A DNA stretch of 64,000 nt from Clostridiaceae bacterium (GCA_009911065.1 QXWR01000011.1:53272-117271), one strand, 5' to 3'. Positions 35,872 to 45,122 are shown, counted from the first letter of the stretch. Translations and numbers: made by a program. The notes: generated by a model from the sequence alone, not told the origin.

Positions 35872-36933
35872 TTAATTCATAGTCACCATAACCTTAATCA
35901 AATCTTCTGGTTTATCTTTCATTAGATACAACGCGTCTTCTATCTTTTCAAATCCGTTTAAATGGTGTGTCACCAAACGTTCCGGATGAATCCTCCCATA
36001 CTTTACCATGGACAGGATTCTTTCCATACGAACACGGCCCCCTTCTCCAAGCTCTGTGCGAATCGTTTTCCCTGCCATGCCCCGTCCTCCGGAGAATTTG
36101 GGAAACGGCAGATTGCCTGTGCCTCCAAAATAGTTCACATTGGAAACAGTTCCAATTCCATAACGAACCATGTCAATCGCCTGTGCAAATACCGTGTCGT
36201 CTCCTCCGCAGATAATCACACGGTCTGCCCCCACCCCGTTTGTCCGGACCATAACCTGCTCCACAATATCGCTTTCTTTATAAGATAAAACCTCGGTTGC
36301 ACCAAATTCTCTGGCCCGTTTTGCACATACCAGACGGCTTCCTACCGCCAGAATCCGCGCAGCCCCCAAAAGTGCAGCCCCTGCCACTGCCATCAAACCA
36401 ACCGGACCGATTCCCAAAACCACAACCGTATCCCCAAACCGGATTCCAGCGCTTTCTGCTCCGGTAAAACCAGTTGTCACCATGTCAACGCACATTAACG
36501 CCTGTTCCAGACTAACTTCCGGCAAAACCTTTGCCAGTGTGGTATCTGCATCTGGCACAGAAAATCTTTCTGCAAACACTCCCGGTTGGCTTCTTCCCAG
36601 CTGATGTCCGGAAAAAGGCGCCGAGGCATGTTTAAAATTCCCCTCCTGGATTCCAACTGCCCGCCAGTCAGGCGTAATGGCTGGCACCACCACCACTTCC
36701 CCTGGCTTAAAATCCTGCACGTCTTCTCCCACCTGTAAAATCCGGGCAACACATTCATGGCCTAAAACCAGATTGGGAGCTTTTCGTGAGCCGCCTCCAA
36801 AAACCGTATGCACATCCGACGTACAGGGCGCCAGAGCCACAGGCTGGAGAATCGCTCCATAAGAGGTTAGCTTTGGCTCCGGCACATCCACCCATCCCAC
36901 CGTCCCAGGTTCCTTTAACACAAAAGCTTTCAT
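35872..36933 (-). CDS. Zinc-dependent secondary-alcohol-type dehydrogenase
   Basis: A 353-residue medium-chain dehydrogenase closely similar along its length to the NADP-dependent secondary alcohol dehydrogenases of Clostridium beijerinckii and Thermoanaerobacter ('LAPCTSDVHTVF', 'VVVPAITPDW', 'GIGPVGLMAVAGAALLGAARILAVGSR'). Catalytic zinc ligands C37, H59, E60 and D150 are conserved, and 'GSRLVC' matches the NADP-binding turn. The position in a glycan operon (GT2 downstream; its start overlaps the stop of the methyltransferase) suggests a sugar or polyol substrate rather than isopropanol, but that is inference. Confidence 0.88.
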   Translation of the reverse strand: MKAFVLKEPGTVGWVDVPEPKLTSYGAILQPVALAPCTSDVHTVFGGGSRKAPNLVLGHECVARILQVGEDVQDFKPGEVVVVPAITPDWRAVGIQEGNFKHASAPFSGHQLGRSQPGVFAERFSVPDADTTLAKVLPEVSLEQALMCVDMVTTGFTGAESAGIRFGDTVVVLGIGPVGLMAVAGAALLGAARILAVGSRLVCAKRAREFGATEVLSYKESDIVEQVMVRTNGVGADRVIICGGDDTVFAQAIDMVRYGIGTVSNVNYFGGTGNLPFPKFSGGRGMAGKTIRTELGEGGRVRMERILSMVKYGRIHPERLVTHHLNGFEKIEDALYLMKDKPEDLIKVMVTMN

Positions 36934-38105
36934 ATCAGTTCCTCCAGTTTCTCACTGCGGAGGGTAAATATTCTTATTTTATCCCCAAACCGCCTGCGGA
37001 TAATTCCTGCAATCTCCTCAGTATATCCCGGCGCCAGAATCAGAATCCCGTCAGTGGGATGTTCCAGAAAATAGTCTGGAGCTACAATAGGCAAATGAGA
37101 AGCAGGTGCAAAACGTCCTTGTTTAAAAGGAGCCGAATCCATGATATAACATGCCTTCTCCCCTAGACAGGTGGTTGATGCAAGGGTAAATCCCTGATGA
37201 CTTGCCCCCCATATTGCCAGAGTCTGGCCCTGCTTTTCCAGCTCTTTTGTCAGTTCCTTCATCTGCTTCCTAATACTGTGAAAGCTATCTTCTAAGCCGG
37301 AAAGATTTACAGAAACAGGCATTGCTGATTGGGAATTTTTCTTAATCTCTGACGTTTTTTTCACAATTACAGACAGAGTATCCCGGTTTACCACCTCTTG
37401 TTCCACCACTTCAAACCCATGTTGTTCCAACAGACTTCGTAGCGTGTCAAAGGTATAATAGGCAATATGGTCCCGAATCAGTTCATAATATCCATTGTAC
37501 TGCAGAACATATTCCAGACTTGGCACGGTGATCAGCCCCATTCCCCCACAAGCAAGATTTTCCCATATGCAATCCAGCATAATCCCTGGTTTGGGCTGAT
37601 GCTCCAGAAAATTAAAGGACAAAAACACATCATAAGGACCAGCAGAACCCAAAACCGTATCCGGATTTTCGGTAAATCCAGAAACCACATTCAATCCATT
37701 TTTTAGGGCCAGCTCCACCAGCTGCTCTCGGTGCTCCACCCCGTAGACCTTCACGGGAAATTCGGTCAAAACCTTCAAAAACTCCCCCTGGCCACATCCC
37801 ACCTCCAGAAATTTCTTTCCTTCCAAACCATAAGTTTCTATGAGATGTTTATATTGTCTGGTTCTTAGTTCTATCATGGTGGTTGAGTATCCCCCCGAAC
37901 GAATCACATCCCGGTAATAAGACACCGGTTCACAGTCAAACTGGACCAGACCGCAGTTTTGGCACTGGTATAAAGGCAGATCAATTCCGGTATCCTGCCC
38001 CAGCTCTCTCGCCTCTGGAATGTTCTGAGCCGAGGATGGAGCATTTTCCAAAACAAACAACGGCTTTCCAGAAATCTCATTCTTACAGACAATGCAGCAG
38101 CTCAT
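36930..38105 (-). CDS. SAM-dependent C-methyltransferase-like protein
   Basis: A 391-residue protein with the three-part plan of NDP-sugar C-methyltransferases: N-terminal zinc-binding part ('CCIVCKNE', 'YQCQNCGLVQ'), class I SAM-binding domain ('KFLEVGCGQGEFLKVL', 'FLSFNFLEHQPKPG') and a C-terminal domain ('LAIWGASHQGFTLAS', 'CYIMDSAPFKQGRFAP') like the Methyltransf_14 fold. It would methylate a deoxysugar ring or related keto-sugar. It overlaps its neighbours on both sides (4 and 23 bases), a tight operon. Confidence 0.88.
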   Translation of the reverse strand: MSCCIVCKNEISGKPLFVLENAPSSAQNIPEARELGQDTGIDLPLYQCQNCGLVQFDCEPVSYYRDVIRSGGYSTTMIELRTRQYKHLIETYGLEGKKFLEVGCGQGEFLKVLTEFPVKVYGVEHREQLVELALKNGLNVVSGFTENPDTVLGSAGPYDVFLSFNFLEHQPKPGIMLDCIWENLACGGMGLITVPSLEYVLQYNGYYELIRDHIAYYTFDTLRSLLEQHGFEVVEQEVVNRDTLSVIVKKTSEIKKNSQSAMPVSVNLSGLEDSFHSIRKQMKELTKELEKQGQTLAIWGASHQGFTLASTTCLGEKACYIMDSAPFKQGRFAPASHLPIVAPDYFLEHPTDGILILAPGYTEEIAGIIRRRFGDKIRIFTLRSEKLEELI

Positions 38106-39000
38106 AAATTCCCTCCTTAAAAGATACCGTGGGCTTCCAGCCTAAAGCCAGTATTTTTGTAATATCCGGAATTAAATTTGCGTTTTTCTCTGCCTGCTGT
38201 GGATGTATCCCATAGCGGAAACTTCCTTTTGAGCCGCACAGCTCATACATCTCCTCCACATATTCCCTAAGAATCCGGGTATCCCTCCCAGCCAGATTGT
38301 AAATGCCGTGAACTCCTTTTTCCAGCAAGACTGCCAGCCCTTTTGCCGCATCTTTAATATATAAAAAATTCCACCACTGTGAACACTCTCCCAATTCCAT
38401 CTCTCCCCCCTCCTGCCAGGTCCGAAGGCAGGACTGGATTAGCGTCCATGGATGGTCTCCCGGTCCATACACACTGAAAAGTCTTGCATGAACATAATCC
38501 ATAGAAAGCTGACGGCAAAGCTTCTCTGCCTGATTGGCAAATTCCAGCTTTGCCTTCCCATATTCCGAAACCGGATTACAAGGGGTATCTTCCCCCATCG
38601 TCTCATAACAAATTCCATATTCCGCCTGAGACCCGGTAAACACAAACCGGCGGCATCCAATCCATGCTGCTGCTCTGACTGCTGCCAGAGAATCCTGAAT
38701 ATTGCTTTGCTGCATATCCCGCTTCTTCCGGTTATCGCTGCCTGGTCCTCCCCAGCTGGTGTGAAGCCAGACGTCAGCCAGTGGACAATACTTTCGAAAA
38801 TCTTCCTGCGCCAGATTTCGTACATCCAGAGAAATCACCTGTAAACCTGGCCGAAGCTCTTCTGGAACCTGATGCCACAAATTAGAAAGTCTGGGGGAAT
38901 CCGGCCTCACCACTGCCCACACTTCATGGCCTTTCTCCAAAAGACATTTTACGGTCGCCGCCCCGATAAACCCGGCCCCACCTGTCACCACTGCTTTCAT
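38083..39000 (-). CDS. NAD-dependent sugar epimerase/dehydratase
   Basis: An extended short-chain dehydrogenase of about 305 residues. NAD motif 'GGAGFIGAATV' at the very N terminus, then 'VFTGSQAEYG' and the active-site 'YGKAK'. It probably makes or modifies a nucleotide sugar. I start it at ATG 39000 after AAGAAGGG; a frame from 39096 adds 32 Lys/Arg-rich residues with no support. It heads the six-gene minus-strand glycan operon down to 31639. Confidence 0.88.
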   Translation of the reverse strand: MKAVVTGGAGFIGAATVKCLLEKGHEVWAVVRPDSPRLSNLWHQVPEELRPGLQVISLDVRNLAQEDFRKYCPLADVWLHTSWGGPGSDNRKKRDMQQSNIQDSLAAVRAAAWIGCRRFVFTGSQAEYGICYETMGEDTPCNPVSEYGKAKLEFANQAEKLCRQLSMDYVHARLFSVYGPGDHPWTLIQSCLRTWQEGGEMELGECSQWWNFLYIKDAAKGLAVLLEKGVHGIYNLAGRDTRILREYVEEMYELCGSKGSFRYGIHPQQAEKNANLIPDITKILALGWKPTVSFKEGIYELLHCL

Positions 39001-39453
39001 AGTACTTCCCTTCTTTGTTTCATTTTCCTGATAATTGTCTTTTTCTGACCTTTTGCCGTTCCTTACTCTCTTTATTTTTCTGTTCGGATATACCATGCCC
39101 CCTTACCGATTTTCCTGCAGGAAGCAATTTTTTTGAACAATTTTGATTTTTTAAGATTATAGCATATCCTGGAAAAAAATCCTACCCCCCAATTCTTACT
39201 GTTTTAGAGCGTGTCTGAAAATTCCTTGCCGCCATCTGCACGTCCCACTTTGCGGTATATTTGGCTCTCATTTTGTCAACCCAGCCCGCTACCCCTCTCC
39301 CGCCACAGCCTTCCAGCTTTGCCAGCAACCTTCACTTTTCAGAATAAAAAAGATACGCTATAATCGCAGAGTAATGCAAATATGGATTTTCGGCCACCAA
39401 ACAACACTGGGACAGACAAGTCCCGACATGCAAAAAAGGAGAGAATGAAATTT
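39001..39453. other. Intergenic region with repeat copy and promoter
   Basis: It contains a copy of the dispersed repeat starting TAGAGCGTGTCTGAAAATT at 39206, followed by CCGCCATCTGCA and CCCACTTTGCGG, to about 39330. A promoter for the wall-binding gene fits TTTTCA (39336-39341), 17 bases and TATAAT (39359-39364). Confidence 0.6.
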
Positions 39454-40845
39454 ATGAAAAAACAAGTTCAAATTCTGGCTGTATTATCCGCCGCAACTGT
39501 GATGAGTGCGGTAACCCCTGGCTTCCTTGCAGCAATTCCTGGTTCTTCACAAACCGCATTTGCCGCATCCAAAGCCGGATGGACAGAAGAAGACGGAGAG
39601 CTGCGCTACTTGGACAGCGACGGTTATCCGATTACCGATACCTGGAAGAAAAAAGACAATGACTGGTACTATCTGAATGAAGACGGCTTTCTGGCCCGCT
39701 CCATGGCAGTAGATGAGTATTATGTAGATGAAAACGGAAAGCGAATCTACAACCAGTGGATTGGAGAAGAAAATGAGTACTGGGACAGTGATTCCCCGGA
39801 AACTTACTGGTACTATTATGGAAATGACGGTAAATGCGCTGTGTCCGAGTGGCAGAATATTGACGGCAAATCCTATTATTTCAACGAAGACGGCCATATG
39901 CAGACCGGAAAGTTGGAATTAGACGGTTACATCTATTACCTTGGAGAAGAAGGGGATGGTGTGATGAAGACCGGATGGGTTCAGCTGGAAAACGACAACG
40001 AGGACAGCGATCAAGATATTGTATGGCACTATTTTGATAATAAAGGAAGAATGGTAATCAATCAGCTGGACCGTAAGATTGACGGAAATTACTATACTTT
40101 TGAAGATGGCATTTTGCAAACTGGATGGTACAAACTTCCGGACATTCAGACAGAAAACGAAAATTCCGGAGAAGAAAGCGGAAACAACGAGGCTGCTCAG
40201 ACAGAAGCAGAAACCCAAAAGCCCTTGACCATTGCCTCTTTCCAGTACTATGAGGAAAACGGCAAACGTGCCGAAGGCTGGTATCAGATTGAAGGCGCTC
40301 CTGGCATCAGCGATGAAGGTGAAATCTATTCCTTCTATTTTAAAAAGGGAGTTCCCTTCTATGCTGCCACTGACATTGAAACCTTTGTAATCAATTCCAA
40401 ACGCTATGGTTTCAATACCAAAGGTGAAATGCAGACTGGCCTTAAAAGCGCTACCACAGAAGATGGCCGGAAAGTCAACTATTACTTTGGCGACGATGGT
40501 GTTATGAAAACTGGCAAGCAGACGATTTATGACGAAGATCTGGGAGAGAACCGGACTTGGTTCTTTATCACAGACGGCGGCAGCAAAGGTCAGGGATTCC
40601 ATGGGGTTCGTGACAACAATGTGTACGAAAACGGCCTTCGTCTGACTGCTGACCGGGATCTGCGCTATGCTCCGGTTGAGCTGGACGGTGTTTCTTATCT
40701 GGTCAATGCCTCTGGCAGCATCCAGAAAGCATCCTCCTCTTCCAAATCTGATGTAAATCCAGATTTGGGCAAAGGATTCAAGGATATTAAAGATGCCAAT
40801 GATAAAATCTGGACCGTAAATACAGATGGAGTGATTCAGAAATAA
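39454..40845 (+). CDS. Secreted protein with choline-binding-type cell-wall repeats
   Basis: About 463 residues: signal peptide 'MKKQVQILAVLSAATVMSAVTPGFLA...AFA', then repeats of the cell-wall/choline-binding kind throughout, such as 'GWTEEDGELRYLDSDGYPITDTWKKKDNDWYYLNEDG' and 'MQTGKLELDGYIYYLGEEGDGVMKTGWVQL'. There is no catalytic domain. Such repeats bind teichoic-acid choline or glucan-like wall polymers. The start at 39454 fits the signal peptide; ATG 39445 is only 3 bases after AGGAG. The gene ends with a terminator. Confidence 0.85.
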   Translation: MKKQVQILAVLSAATVMSAVTPGFLAAIPGSSQTAFAASKAGWTEEDGELRYLDSDGYPITDTWKKKDNDWYYLNEDGFLARSMAVDEYYVDENGKRIYNQWIGEENEYWDSDSPETYWYYYGNDGKCAVSEWQNIDGKSYYFNEDGHMQTGKLELDGYIYYLGEEGDGVMKTGWVQLENDNEDSDQDIVWHYFDNKGRMVINQLDRKIDGNYYTFEDGILQTGWYKLPDIQTENENSGEESGNNEAAQTEAETQKPLTIASFQYYEENGKRAEGWYQIEGAPGISDEGEIYSFYFKKGVPFYAATDIETFVINSKRYGFNTKGEMQTGLKSATTEDGRKVNYYFGDDGVMKTGKQTIYDEDLGENRTWFFITDGGSKGQGFHGVRDNNVYENGLRLTADRDLRYAPVELDGVSYLVNASGSIQKASSSSKSDVNPDLGKGFKDIKDANDKIWTVNTDGVIQK

Positions 40846-40889
40846 TTTTTAAGAATCGTTTTTCCTGCATCCGTTCAAATGCAGCCCTC

Positions 40890-40917
40890 AAAAAAAGAGC
40901 CATATGGCTCTTTTTTT
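40890..40917. terminator. Terminator after the wall-binding gene
   Basis: AAAAAAAGAGCCATATGGCTCTTTTTTT is a perfect palindrome with a T-run on both strands. Confidence 0.9.
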
Positions 40918-40990
40918 ATTCTTCTATTTTTAACAAAATCTGTCATATTTTCCAGCTTGCTTCGTTATAATTATAGATAGAAAAGAAAAA

Positions 40991-41014
40991 CCCGGCCTCT
41001 GTTTTACAGGCCGG
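40991..41014 (+). promoter_or_regulatory. Leader hairpin before the zinc-ribbon gene
   Basis: CCGGCCT pairs with AGGCCGG 20 bases before the ATG at 41034, between a TATAAT at about 40968 and the GGGGAGG ribosome site. It may protect or control the mRNA. Confidence 0.45.
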
Positions 41015-41033
41015 CAAGAATGGGGAGGTACTT

Positions 41034-41426
41034 ATGAAAGAATTATCCGTCTGTTACTGTCCTGTTTGCGGACGATACAGCTATTGCCAATCAAGAGAAA
41101 TCCATACTGCTGTGTGTTCCAACTGTGACATTCCCATGGCTCCCCTTATGCCCTATGCAGAGTTTCGGAATCTGGATACCCAAAAACGGGACTTGCTTCT
41201 GATTCAGAAAATCATAGCCCAAGAGCCTTCCATTTCCAGCCGGATCTTAGCTTATTTACGTTCCTGTGCCAGCGGCGAAGCTGCAACACTTTTGGACTCC
41301 CGGATTCACCAGCTGGAAACAGAAAACAAAAAACTAAATGATACAATTGCATGGATGCATCAGACCATTTGGGATCTTCTCAGCAAAAATAAAAGCCTGG
41401 AACATCAACTGGAAGATCGTTTGTAG
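41034..41426 (+). CDS. Small zinc-ribbon and coiled-coil protein
   Basis: A 130-residue protein. Residues 9-31 form a zinc-ribbon (C9-x2-C12 and C28-x2-C31). The C-terminal part (about 85-130, 'RIHQLETENKKLNDTIAWMHQTIWDLLSKNKSLEHQLEDRL') is a heptad coiled coil. GGGGAGG lies 5 bases before the ATG. The protein is cytoplasmic. I do not recognise a family; a DNA- or RNA-binding adaptor is one option. The minus-strand coiled-coil gene at 41610 is convergent with it. Confidence 0.7.
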   Translation: MKELSVCYCPVCGRYSYCQSREIHTAVCSNCDIPMAPLMPYAEFRNLDTQKRDLLLIQKIIAQEPSISSRILAYLRSCASGEAATLLDSRIHQLETENKKLNDTIAWMHQTIWDLLSKNKSLEHQLEDRL

Positions 41427-41609
41427 ACCAGATTTTTCAATCGGATTTTGATGTCAGACCAATACTTTTATCTGCTTCAGCTTACTATACCGGCTTTTAT
41501 TCCGAGATGCAAAAACTTTTAGATCCCGGATACTTTTGCTTTCGTTTTTCTGGATTTCTCCATATACCTCCTGTTTTCGGGCATTGTTTCTGAAATGCTC
41601 TGATTTGTG

Positions 41610-41801
41610 CTATCTTTTTGACTCTTCCAGCACATACCGGCTCACCATTCGATTTAAAGTTCCTTTCATTTGCACCACAATCTTTAAAAGCATTTCATTG
41701 TCCTGTTTTAATTTCTGATTTTCTTCTTTTAATTGTTCCATTTCTTCTACCTTCCTTACCATTTCCACATCCTTTGCATTTTCTACTATTGTTCCCATCA
41801 T
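41610..41801 (-). CDS. Small coiled-coil protein (63 residues)
   Basis: A leucine-zipper-like 63-residue protein ('VEEMEQLKEENQKLKQDNEMLLKIVVQMKGTLNRMV'). An AAGGAG ribosome site lies 7 bases before the double ATG. It is small but well supported by the ribosome site and regular heptads. The function is unknown. Confidence 0.6.
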   Translation of the reverse strand: MMGTIVENAKDVEMVRKVEEMEQLKEENQKLKQDNEMLLKIVVQMKGTLNRMVSRYVLEESKR

Positions 41802-42164
41802 TTCCCATCTCCTTCTTTTTTATATTCTAAAGCTTCATAAACACTATAAAGCTTTTTTACCCATTTGAAAAGCACAAGAAGTCGCATGTATCGACATTCT
41901 TCGACACGTTTTACAAACATCTTATCGACCTACAACATCTGTTTTTGGAAAACATCTTTCTCACTACTACTTGTAATCTGACATTCCAAACCATTCGACA
42001 AAATCCGCAAATTTTTCATCGTTCCATTTCCAGGTTCTGACAAAGTTATTAACTTTTTTCTTACAATTCATGTAAAATCCTTACAATACCGCCCTGCCTA
42101 TTGCCATCCATTTCCTGTCTTGCTATAATTAGTTTATCAAAATCATGGAAAGCTGAGGTGAGCG
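41802..42164. other. AT-rich gap before the short wall-binding gene
   Basis: No gene is seen. It holds TTACAA/TGTAA motifs (42061-42090) and a promoter: TTGCCA (42101-42106), 17 bases, TATAAT (42124-42129). Confidence 0.6.
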
Positions 42165-42494
42165 ATGATGAAGCACAAGATAAGCATGACCCTGATTTTC
42201 ACGATTACCAGTCTTCTTCTTGGTGTCTTCCCGTCTCTGGCCGGTGAATGGCAGAAGACAGAAGATGATCAGTGGCAATACATTCAAGACGACGGAAAAC
42301 CTGCTGCCAGCGGCTGGCTTGAGCTGGATGGCAAACGCTATTATCTGGATGACAATGGCTGCCGCAAGTCTGAATACTGGCAGAAAGATGACGGCGCCTG
42401 GTATTACCTGAATGAAGACGGCGTGTTAGCCACAGACTGCTGGGTAGATAACTACTATGTGGGAGAAGACGGTAAACTTGAAAAGAAACGTTAA
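42165..42494 (+). CDS. Short secreted cell-wall-binding-repeat protein
   Basis: A 109-residue protein: signal peptide (1-26, 'TLIFTITSLLLGVFPSLAGEW') and three or four choline-binding-type repeats ('WQYIQDDGKPAASGWLELDGKRYYLDDNG', 'YWQKDDGAWYYLNEDG'). There is no catalytic part, so it is a bare wall-binding module. It might compete for or coat wall polymers. A terminator follows. The sequence is close to the repeats of the 39454 and 42688 genes, so the three look like local duplicates. Confidence 0.8.
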   Translation: MMKHKISMTLIFTITSLLLGVFPSLAGEWQKTEDDQWQYIQDDGKPAASGWLELDGKRYYLDDNGCRKSEYWQKDDGAWYYLNEDGVLATDCWVDNYYVGEDGKLEKKR

Positions 42495-42513
42495 GACAGA
42501 TTCTGCAAAAGCG

Positions 42514-42543
42514 AAGGTCCTGTCACCAGGTCCTTCGTTTTTT
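42514..42543 (+). terminator. Terminator after the short wall-binding gene
   Basis: The stem GAAGG-t-CCTG with CAGG-t-CCTTC and a TCAC loop is followed by GTTTTTT. Confidence 0.8.
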
Positions 42544-42572
42544 GTGCCTTTTATTACAATTTTCTTCCAAAC

Positions 42573-42589
42573 TGTAATAAAATATTACA
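42573..42589 (+). promoter_or_regulatory. 17-bp palindrome, candidate operator
   Basis: TGTAATA-AAA-TATTACA lies about 100 bases before the ATG at 42688. TTACAA/TGTAA motifs also precede the 42165 gene, hinting at shared control. Confidence 0.4.
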
Positions 42590-42687
42590 TAAAGTTCACA
42601 TTTTAGATAGTTGTGGTAATTTCCTTTTTGTGCTATGCTTGCAAGGAACAGAATTTATAATATACGAAATATGTGGAGGAATTTCCT

Positions 42688-43731
42688 ATGAAAAAACAAG
42701 TCTTTACTGTATCCGCTCTTGCAGCGGCGCTAACTTTATCTACAGGCTTTAACGCTTTAGCCGATGGATGGGTAGATGAAAACGGGCGGAAAGCCTATGT
42801 ATATGACAATGGAAACCGTGCTGGTTTCGGCTGGTTTACAGATCCTGCCACTGGCCTTCAATATCATTTGGATTACGATGGCTATGCTATGACCGGCACA
42901 CGGGTAGATGGATTCTGGCTGGATGATCAGGGTGTCAAGCATGAAAAGACTGAGACAGAGATTGCTCAGGAAAACGCCCGAAAAGAAGAGCTGGCTTCCA
43001 GACCCAGTCCTGCGAAGGCACAAGCGAATGCCACGCAGGCTGCAGCGCTGGCCAAAACTACTGGCATTGCTGCCAGCACCTTTCGTATGGTTTATCAGAA
43101 AGAATATAAAGCTTTGATGGACCTTTATTACATTGATACTTTTGACAAACTGAAGGCCATGGAAAACACTACCATCACCCGTTTTGGTAATGATGATTTT
43201 CAGGAAACTACTTATGTTTACAATGCAGAAGGCAAGGGACGTCTGATTTCCAGCTCCCTCTACAAAGTTACCAGCAATCGAAATTATTATTACAAACCTT
43301 ATGCTCTGGAACTGAGTTTTAACCGCAGCTATCTGTCCACACAAGAAGAGACGGATCTGTTCCAGGAAATGTTTCGCAAGCTGGTGGTAGGCGCTTTGGG
43401 CGAGAACCAGGGCAAGGCAGTTTATGACCGCTGCTTCGCTGAGCAGGTAGGCGCAGGAGTTTCCTTTGACCACAGTGCAACCACAGACACTGGCAATTCT
43501 TATGTGCTGACTTACCAGAATGACATTATCACGATTCAAGTAACCTGCCTTGAGAAAACGCTGGAAGTTCCGGAAACTGCTTCAGAAGAAAACGCCGAGG
43601 GAAATACGGAAAATGCGGACAATAATGCTTCCGATGGCACTGCTGAAAATGCGGATAGTAATACTTCTGATGGTACTACGGAAAATGCGGATGAAAATAT
43701 TTCGGACGGTACTACTGAGAATACAAACTAA
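42688..43731 (+). CDS. Secreted protein with wall-binding repeats and acidic repeat tail
   Basis: A 347-residue protein: signal peptide 'MKKQVFTVSALAAALTLSTGFNALA', two cell-wall-binding repeats (25-85), a ~215-residue domain I do not recognise ('STFRMVYQKEYKALMDLYYIDTFDKLKAMENT'...), then tandem 12-residue units ENADxNxSDGTx at the C terminus. GGAGG lies 8 bases before ATG 42688. The -35/-10 pair TTGTGG and TATGCT, 17 bases apart, is a weak promoter. A terminator follows. Confidence 0.8.
   Translation: MKKQVFTVSALAAALTLSTGFNALADGWVDENGRKAYVYDNGNRAGFGWFTDPATGLQYHLDYDGYAMTGTRVDGFWLDDQGVKHEKTETEIAQENARKEELASRPSPAKAQANATQAAALAKTTGIAASTFRMVYQKEYKALMDLYYIDTFDKLKAMENTTITRFGNDDFQETTYVYNAEGKGRLISSSLYKVTSNRNYYYKPYALELSFNRSYLSTQEETDLFQEMFRKLVVGALGENQGKAVYDRCFAEQVGAGVSFDHSATTDTGNSYVLTYQNDIITIQVTCLEKTLEVPETASEENAEGNTENADNNASDGTAENADSNTSDGTTENADENISDGTTENTN
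43620..43722 (+). repeat. Three coding 36-bp tandem repeats
   Basis: Units encoding ENADxNxSDGT(A/T) in the C-terminal tail of the wall-binding protein, with a partial fourth unit. The unit length keeps the frame. Confidence 0.75.
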
Positions 43732-43798
43732 ATTGATTTTGGTGGTATTGTTGGAAATACACGATCTATATCGGCGTGCGTTTCTGAAACACCCAATA

Positions 43799-43830
43799 GA
43801 AAATACGGCGGACTCCTCCGCCGTATTTTC
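43799..43830. terminator. Bidirectional terminator between convergent genes
   Basis: GAAAATACGGCGGA pairs with TCCGCCGTATTTTC around a 4-base loop, with a T-run on both sides. Confidence 0.9.
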
Positions 43831-43832
43831 TA

Positions 43833-44357
43833 TTATTTGTCATTTGTCTCAATTTCGATTTTCTCATAGGTATTCATAGGGATCACCGTCTCATACATAG
43901 GCTCTCCTCCTGCGCTGTATGCAGACTGTTCATAAACCTTCAACCGAATATCATTATCCTGATACAGACCTCCAAAGGTGTCCTCATCTGATTCTCCATA
44001 AGAAAGGTCCTGAACTACTACCTCATCATTCAATCCTTTGATCACGACTTCAGAATAATAAGCAGCATCAGCAGCAGAAGTTCCATCCTTCACAATAACA
44101 ATAACATCCACATAAGCTTCATCCAAGTGCAGGCTAAAATCAATCCCTGACGCCATAGGATAGTCTTCTGCATTTAAGTAAATGTCATTCATCCCTTCAT
44201 GGAGCTGTGCCTCATCTAATACAATTCCTTCATACCGGTTAAAATCTGGTCCCATGGTCTGAGATTCGTCCGTCTCTGGCTGTATAATATTGCTTTTTGT
44301 ACAACCACACAACAAAGCAGCACATCCAACCATCAACACCCATTTTTTTATCCTCAT
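43833..44357 (-). CDS. Lipoprotein of unknown function
   Basis: A 174-residue lipoprotein. The N-terminal signal 'MRIKKWVLMVGCAALLCGC' has the lipobox L-L-C-G-C, with the second Cys the likely lipidation site; LspA encoded at 21469 would process it. The mature part is acidic and beta-rich with no recognised domain. GGAGG lies 7 bases before ATG 44357; the frame upstream to 44426 is unsupported. It is convergent with the wall-binding gene. Confidence 0.75.
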   Translation of the reverse strand: MRIKKWVLMVGCAALLCGCTKSNIIQPETDESQTMGPDFNRYEGIVLDEAQLHEGMNDIYLNAEDYPMASGIDFSLHLDEAYVDVIVIVKDGTSAADAAYYSEVVIKGLNDEVVVQDLSYGESDEDTFGGLYQDNDIRLKVYEQSAYSAGGEPMYETVIPMNTYEKIEIETNDK

Positions 44358-45122
44358 TTTCAATCCTCCTGATTTCCTAAGAAATTCTGTCTGCCTGATA
44401 TATAAAGTTAAAGAAACACAAGTCAAACAAACAGTTTGTATTATAAACGATAGCCGCCCTTTTGGATAGGGTTTTTACAAAAATGTCAGAAAAAATTCAC
44501 AATTGGTTATTTTTTACAATGTCACGCCCCCTCCCCATACCACAAAACCATATAAAAAACCAAGTAAAAAAGTTCAAAAAAGCTCTCGCAAAATTCTGTC
44601 ACAATTTGTCTGATAATACGTTATATATAATAGATTTTCATATTTATATTTTTAAAATAATGTTTTGTTTTATGTTTTTATACTTTTTGTATTTTATATT
44701 TTTTTGCTTCATGGCTTAATTACTTTTGTTCTTATTGTTTTTTATGTTATTATTTCTTAATTTTGTTGGTTTTTGATTTATTGGTTCCTGGCGTTGCTGT
44801 TTTTGAGGTTTATTCGTTTTTAATTTCACTGTTTTGGGTTGTTGACTCTCTGTTTTATTGATTCTCAGTTTTATTATTTTTTGTTATATTACTTGTTGTT
44901 TTGTTATCTCTTGTTTTATCATTTATTTTTTTAGTTTTATCACTTCTTTTTTTATTGTTTTGTTGCTTCTTGTTTGATTGTCTCTTAATGTTATTGTTTC
45001 TCGTTTTATTATATCTTAGCGTTTATGCTTCAAAACTGTAATGATTCATTATTTTAATACTTCATAATATTAACCTTTATATTGCCAGACAGATTAAATG
45101 TCTTTTTACAGGAGGATATATC
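44358..45122. other. T-rich low-complexity intergenic region
   Basis: From about 44480 to 45060 the plus strand is strongly enriched in T and poor in C and A, with degenerate repeats of the kind TTTTATTGTTTTTTG. It looks like an expanded, decayed low-complexity tract rather than a gene. The ribosome site and start of the LytTR gene follow at its right end. Confidence 0.7.

Noticed and set aside
44462..44719. 85-codon frame in the T-rich tract, ending in Phe/Tyr/Leu-rich sequence
   Set aside because: Low-complexity T-rich DNA naturally encodes Phe and Leu; no ribosome site or family was seen.
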